The position numbers were made by a program, and so were the translations under genes. A stretch of DNA of 64,000 bases from Chryseolinea soli (GTDB taxonomy: Bacteria > Bacteroidota > Bacteroidia > Cytophagales > Cyclobacteriaceae): assembly GCF_003589925.1 (NCBI RefSeq), contig NZ_CP032382.1, positions 6,262,001 to 6,326,000 of the forward strand, read 5' to 3'. Below the pieces are notes generated by a model. That model searched no databases and was not told the DNA's origin. It saw only the letters and a program-made list of their open reading frames with translations. Shown piece by piece: positions 63,235-64,000 of this stretch. The number at the start of each line of letters is the position of its first letter. Positions within the stretch are counted from its first letter, which is position 1.

Positions 63235-64000
63235 ATGACCAAGTTCACCTTCACCGAAAAGAAAGATACCCGCTCCGGCTTTGGCGTGGGCCTGCATGAA
63301 TTGGGACAAAACAACAACAAAGTCGTTGCCCTCTGCGCCGACCTGACCGGCTCGCTGAAGATGGATGCGTTCAAGAAAGATTTCCCCGAAAGATTCTACC
63401 AAGTGGGCATCGCGGAAGCCAACATGATGGGCCTCGCCGCCGGCATGAGCATCAGCGGAAAGATCCCCTTCACCGGCACGTTTGCCAACTTTTCGACCGG
63501 CCGCGTATACGACCAAATCCGTCAATCAATCGCTTACTCAGGTAAAAATGTTAAGATTTGCGCCTCCCACGCGGGTTTGACCCTCGGTGAGGACGGTGCC
63601 ACGCACCAGATCCTGGAAGACATCGGCATGATGAAAATGCTGCCTGGCATGACCGTGATCGTACCCTGCGATTATGCTCAAACCAAGGCCGCCACGATCG
63701 CCCTGGGCAGCCACGTGGGCCCGACCTACCTCCGCTTTGGCCGCCCCAGCTGGCCCATCTTCACGGCGGACCGCCCCTTCACCATCGGCAAAGCCGACAA
63801 GATGATCGAAGGCAAGGACGTGACTATTTTTGCCTGCGGCCACCTGGTGTGGAACGCCATCGAAGCCGAAGCCGTACTGGCCGCCAAAGGCATCAGCGTG
63901 GAGCTCATCAACATCCACACGATCAAGCCACTCGACGTAGAAGCCGTACTGGCCTCTGTAGAGAAGACACGCTGCGTCGTGACCTGCGAAGAGCACCAAA
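63235..64000 (+). CDS. Transketolase, C-terminal subunit, 5' part
   Basis: This gene runs out of the window; 255 codons are visible and the frame is open to the end. It holds the second half of transketolase: [35 protein letters not shown] with the conserved Glu in [24 protein letters not shown], and the start of the C-terminal domain with [14 protein letters not shown]. It pairs with the N-terminal subunit gene at 59.0 kb; the two are 3.4 kb apart and likely coexpressed in trans. The start ATG is at 63235, 56 bases after a dyad TTGCGA-CTT-TCGCAA at 63165-63179. Confidence 0.95.
   Translation, partial: MTKFTFTEKKDTRSGFGVGLHELGQNNNKVVALCADLTGSLKMDAFKKDFPERFYQVGIAEANMMGLAAGMSISGKIPFTGTFANFSTGRVYDQIRQSIAYSGKNVKICASHAGLTLGEDGATHQILEDIGMMKMLPGMTVIVPCDYAQTKAATIALGSHVGPTYLRFGRPSWPIFTADRPFTIGKADKMIEGKDVTIFACGHLVWNAIEAEAVLAAKGISVELINIHTIKPLDVEAVLASVEKTRCVVTCEEHQ

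Overview
The window reads as chromosome of a Cytophagales-type Bacteroidota, perhaps near Chryseolinea or Ohtaekwangia; the genus is an inference. Support comes from a type IX secretion (T9SS) cargo with a CHU_C-type C-terminus beside a PorP/SprF protein, families typical of the phylum (DUF2911, DUF1684, DUF1080, SprB repeats, PD40-OmpA, M48 and M23 lipoproteins or exported enzymes), and the recurring Bacteroidota -7 box TAnnTTTG a short way upstream of many starts. No tRNA, rRNA, CRISPR array, prophage or insertion sequence was seen. The gene content is mostly core and envelope functions.

Layout. 1-4 kb: 3' part of a GH31 alpha-glucosidase, an MFS sugar transporter and an unknown lipoprotein. 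4-8 kb: lipoprotein MsrA, an ECF sigma/anti-sigma pair, and a CCA-adding-type nucleotidyltransferase. 8-15 kb: a LamG lipoprotein, a beta-propeller/phosphoesterase fusion and an orphan FtsX/MacB-like permease. 15-24.5 kb: the 2802-residue T9SS cargo and its PorP/SprF partner. 25-28.5 kb: pyrG and yidC. 28.6-34.2 kb: two paralogous TPR sensor kinases overlapping by ATGA. 34-39 kb: OmpA/PD40 protein, 3-methyladenine glycosylase, DUF2911 protein, a 35-residue basic protein, an unrecognised two-gene operon with dyad operators, and an NTF2-like protein. 39-44 kb: operon of a PIG-L deacetylase, a 39-residue membrane peptide and a sodium:solute symporter. 44.5-48.4 kb: a DUF1080/PA14 protein with a propeller-cupredoxin protein. 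49-54 kb: a SprB/CX3CH lipoprotein, dnaB, mpl and a DnaQ-like exonuclease. 54-58.8 kb: DUF1684 protein, M48 protease, FAH hydrolase, M23 peptidase and a peroxiredoxin with a histone-like tail. 59-64 kb: split transketolase whose two halves flank a VWA protein, a 38-residue membrane peptide and a cardiolipin synthase; the second half runs off the window.

How they work together. Much of the content serves the envelope: secretion and adhesion (PorP plus giant cargo, OmpA, VWA), membrane insertion (YidC), lipid synthesis (Cls), peptidoglycan recycling and trimming (Mpl, M23), periplasmic repair and electron transfer (MsrA, heme and copper domains), and sensing (ECF pair, kinase pair). The least explained parts are the small proteins (35, 38 and 39 residues, none previously obvious as genes), the two-gene operon at 37.8-38.4 kb with its paired dyads, and several palindromic repeats between genes. 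I did not find a clear defence or biosynthetic island.
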